This document shows, piece by piece, positions 61,777 to 64,000 of a DNA stretch of 64,000 bases. Source of the DNA: Novosphingobium sp. EMRT-2 (GTDB lineage Bacteria; Pseudomonadota; Alphaproteobacteria; Sphingomonadales; Sphingomonadaceae); the NCBI RefSeq assembly GCF_005145025.1, contig NZ_CP039695.1, positions 1,979,501 through 2,043,500 on the forward strand. Direction: 5' to 3'. Position 1 is the stretch's first letter. The number at the start of each line of letters is the position of its first letter. The notes under the pieces are model-generated. The model worked only from the letters and a program-made list of their open reading frames with translations. It made no database searches and had not been told where the DNA came from. The translations under genes and the position numbers were made by a program.

Positions 61777-63984
61777 TCAGGCCGCCTCGGTGCGCAGGGC
61801 GGCTCCGTTCCATTCGCTCGCCAGGCTGAACGCGGGCAGCATGACGCGGCCGTCGTCGCTGCGGGTGATCAGCATTGGCCCGGCATGGCCCGGCGTCTGG
61901 GTCAGGCCCGCCGCCGTCAGGGCATAGGGCGAAACGCGATGGCGCGTACACAGCCCGCCATTGCCGTCCGCCACCATTTCCTGTTCGAACTCAACACCCT
62001 GCTGGTGCTTGCGCGAACGGCGCACCGTGGCGATGACCAGCTGGCCGTCACCCAGATCGAGCACGAATTTCGTGCCCAGTGGCACGTCCACCATGCCCTC
62101 GATCAGCGCGCCGGATACCGACAGGTTGCGCAGCACGATCGGATAGTAGTGATCTTCGTGGATCGCGCCGATCCGGCGGAACATCGCCTGCCGGTCATGC
62201 CGCTGCCGCGCGGGTCCAGACGGGGCGATGATCCATCCATCGCCATCCAGCCGGGCCAGGAAATCGTCGTTGGTGATCGCGGGGCTGTAGATGAAGCCCT
62301 GCACATGGCTGACTTCCAGGCTTTTCATCAGATCGAACTGGTCGAACGATTCGACGCCTTCGGCCGTCGTTTCCATGTCCAGCGCCTTGGCCAGCGCCAC
62401 GATCGCGGCGATGATCGCGCGGTTGCGCGATCCCGAACCCGTCGCGCCGCGCACGAAGCTCTGGTCGATCTTGATCTTGTCGAACGGCGCGGTCTTCAGA
62501 TAGGCCAGCGAGGAATAGCCGGTGCCGAAATCGTCGAGCGCCAGGCGAACGCCCAGATCCTTCAGCGCCCGGAACATCGCGTCGGTGGTCCCGCCTTCCT
62601 GCAGGAACACGCCTTCGGTTATTTCCAGTTCCAGCCGGTCGGGCTCCAGCCCCGACGACGCCAGCGCACTCGCCACCAGCGCGGGCAGCGACGAATCCGC
62701 GAACTGGATGGGGGAGACATTGACCGCCACGCGCGCGTCGCCCGGCCATGAGGCCGCGTCTTCACACGCCTTGCGCAGCACCCATTCGCCGATGCGGCAG
62801 ATCAGGTGCGATTCTTCGGCGATCGGGATGAACCGCGCGGGCGAAATCCAGCCCTGCTCAGGATGATTCCAGCGCAACAGCGCCTCCATCCCGACGATCT
62901 GGTTTGACGTGGCTTTCACGATCGGCTGGTAGTGCAGTTCGAGCTGGCCTTTCGGCAGCGCGTCGATGAGGTCTTCCTCCAGCACGCGGCGATCTTCGGC
63001 CGCCTTCAGCAGATCGTTCGAAAAGAAGCGGAACCGGCCGCGCCCGCTGCCCTTGGCGGCATAGAGCGCGAGATCGGCGTTGCGCACCAGTTCCTCGCTG
63101 GCCTGCCCGTCGAACGGCGCGACCGCCACGCCCACCGACGCGCCGATGGTGCAACGGCTGCCTTCGATCGAATAGGGCTGCGAGATGCTGCTGATGATCG
63201 AGGTGGCCATGTCTCCCAGCACGCCGCGATCTTCCTGATCGGGCAGGATGACCTGGAACTCGTCGCCACCCAGGCGGCAGACCTTTTCCTTGTCGCCCAC
63301 GATCTTCACCAGACGATCGGCCACCTGCTTGAGCAGCGCGTCGCCGGCGGCGTGGCCCAGCGTATCGTTGACCTGCTTGAAGCGGTCGAGATCGATCAGC
63401 ATGATCGCGCACGAGCGGCGCTGCAGCGCATAGGCCGTCAGCGTGCGTTCGAGCACTTGCGTCATGCGCCGGCGGTTGAGCAGCCCGGTCAGCGGATCGT
63501 GCATGGCCAGCCGCGAGCTTTCCTCGGCGGATTCGCGTTCGCCGGTAATGTCGGCGCAGTGCCCGCGAAAGCCGGTGAAGGTGTTGCCATCGCTCTGCGG
63601 TTCGCCCGAGATCGACCACCAGCAGCCCCGTCCACCCGCTTCGCTCCGGGCGATCACGCGCTCGAAGCGGCCCCGGCGGGCCAACGCGAAGGACAGCGCC
63701 CGCTGGCTGTCTCCTTCGGCTTCGCGATCGGGCGGCAGGAACAGCTCGAGGAAAGGCCGGCCAATGAGGCCGTCCTCGCCGCCGCCGAGCAAGGCCTGCG
63801 CGGCGGGCGACATGTAGGTCAGCCGCCCCTCGCCATCGGTCGTCCAGAAACTGCCGAGGCCCAGATCCTCGTAAGCGAAACAGAGAGCCGCCGCATCCCC
63901 TTGCGACATGCGCCGCGCCCGGGAGTTTCCTTCCCCCGCACCGGACCGACGCCCCAACAGACTTCTTAGCTTGTTGCTGCCCAC
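61777..63984 (-). CDS. PAS-GGDEF-EAL-PilZ cyclic-di-GMP signalling protein
   Basis: A 735-residue soluble regulator: PAS (about 35-150), GGDEF (RLGGDEF, 239-243), EAL (GMEALLRW, 367-369) and a C-terminal PilZ domain (about 625-710) with NLSVSGALIEG. Both enzyme motifs look intact, so it may make and degrade cyclic-di-GMP; no RxxD inhibition site precedes GGDEF. PilZ would let it sense its own product. GTG 63984 is the given start, but the frame is open to the window edge, so the true start may lie further upstream; ATG 63909 is also possible. Confidence 0.9.
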   Translation of the reverse strand: MGSNKLRSLLGRRSGAGEGNSRARRMSQGDAAALCFAYEDLGLGSFWTTDGEGRLTYMSPAAQALLGGGEDGLIGRPFLELFLPPDREAEGDSQRALSFALARRGRFERVIARSEAGGRGCWWSISGEPQSDGNTFTGFRGHCADITGERESAEESSRLAMHDPLTGLLNRRRMTQVLERTLTAYALQRRSCAIMLIDLDRFKQVNDTLGHAAGDALLKQVADRLVKIVGDKEKVCRLGGDEFQVILPDQEDRGVLGDMATSIISSISQPYSIEGSRCTIGASVGVAVAPFDGQASEELVRNADLALYAAKGSGRGRFRFFSNDLLKAAEDRRVLEEDLIDALPKGQLELHYQPIVKATSNQIVGMEALLRWNHPEQGWISPARFIPIAEESHLICRIGEWVLRKACEDAASWPGDARVAVNVSPIQFADSSLPALVASALASSGLEPDRLELEITEGVFLQEGGTTDAMFRALKDLGVRLALDDFGTGYSSLAYLKTAPFDKIKIDQSFVRGATGSGSRNRAIIAAIVALAKALDMETTAEGVESFDQFDLMKSLEVSHVQGFIYSPAITNDDFLARLDGDGWIIAPSGPARQRHDRQAMFRRIGAIHEDHYYPIVLRNLSVSGALIEGMVDVPLGTKFVLDLGDGQLVIATVRRSRKHQQGVEFEQEMVADGNGGLCTRHRVSPYALTAAGLTQTPGHAGPMLITRSDDGRVMLPAFSLASEWNGAALRTEAA

Positions 63985-64000
63985 TACGTAGTCTTTCGTA

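Overview
The window is 64 kb of compact, GC-rich bacterial chromosome with about 64 protein genes and three tRNA genes. The gene families point to an alphaproteobacterium of the order Sphingomonadales, probably Novosphingobium or a close relative. Supporting signs are the TIGR02001/TorF porin, the DUF47-PiT pair, DUF3297, the ThiS-ThiG fusion, S9 with a long N-terminal extension, many GTGA/ATGA start-stop overlaps, and CCCCTCCCGC and CCGGCTTTCGCCGG type intergenic palindromes. This assignment is inference from gene content; no rRNA or other taxonomic marker lies in the window.

Layout. 1-4 kb: CorA (cut by the window edge), a TorF-type porin, and a phosphate uptake pair (DUF47 plus PiT). 4-12.5 kb: an exported repeat protein, an M28 peptidase, RimO, DUF1761, and a coupled serS / NlpD-like LytM / K+ channel operon. 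12.5-13.3 kb: a small DUF2892 protein, tRNA-Val and DUF3297. 13.3-19.8 kb: a LysR regulator divergent from a complete five-enzyme valine (isobutyryl-CoA) degradation operon, mmsA-acd-hibch-ech-mmsB, which carries a REP-like repeat pair just before mmsB. 19.8-32.3 kb: mixed housekeeping (CHAP protein, Der, MgtC, a GGCT-like protein, HisN, an AraC regulator, Prs, NadE, HPP, S9-L13, CutA, CtaA) and a small gene behind two iron-box-like palindromes. 32.4-39.6 kb: MerC behind a Zur-like palindrome, ThiS-ThiG, a Rieske oxygenase divergent from a TetR regulator, malic enzyme, and a large membrane protein. 39.6-49.9 kb: MutS-nucleosidase, a small GIY-YIG nuclease gene bracketed by two copies of a composite palindromic repeat, a CNT transporter, a queuosine-precursor type transporter, then argB-lipoprotein-yggT-folD-exported protein-marC. 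49.9-51.7 kb: a Lon-N-domain protein, a YbbN-like thioredoxin and tRNA-Gly.

51.7-54.1 kb, between tRNA-Gly and tRNA-Leu(GAG), is a small and visibly more A/T-rich accessory patch. It holds an XRE regulator with an abutting ImmA/IrrE metallopeptidase, a divergent DUF2188 gene behind a nested palindromic operator, a 56-residue Trp-rich protein, and a second GIY-YIG nuclease. No integrase or clear att repeat is visible.

54.3-64 kb: a zinc-ribbon membrane protein divergent from ftsE-ftsX-ydcF-plsC-NRAMP (all overlapping or nearly so), the hisC-tyrA pair, and a PAS-GGDEF-EAL-PilZ cyclic-di-GMP protein that runs up to the right edge.

Most of the window is ordinary core genome. The parts most worth a second look are the GIY-YIG gene framed by repeats with a compensatory stem change, the XRE-ImmA-DUF2188 circuit, the repeat that supplies the mmsB ribosome binding site, and several palindromic operators upstream of poorly characterised genes.
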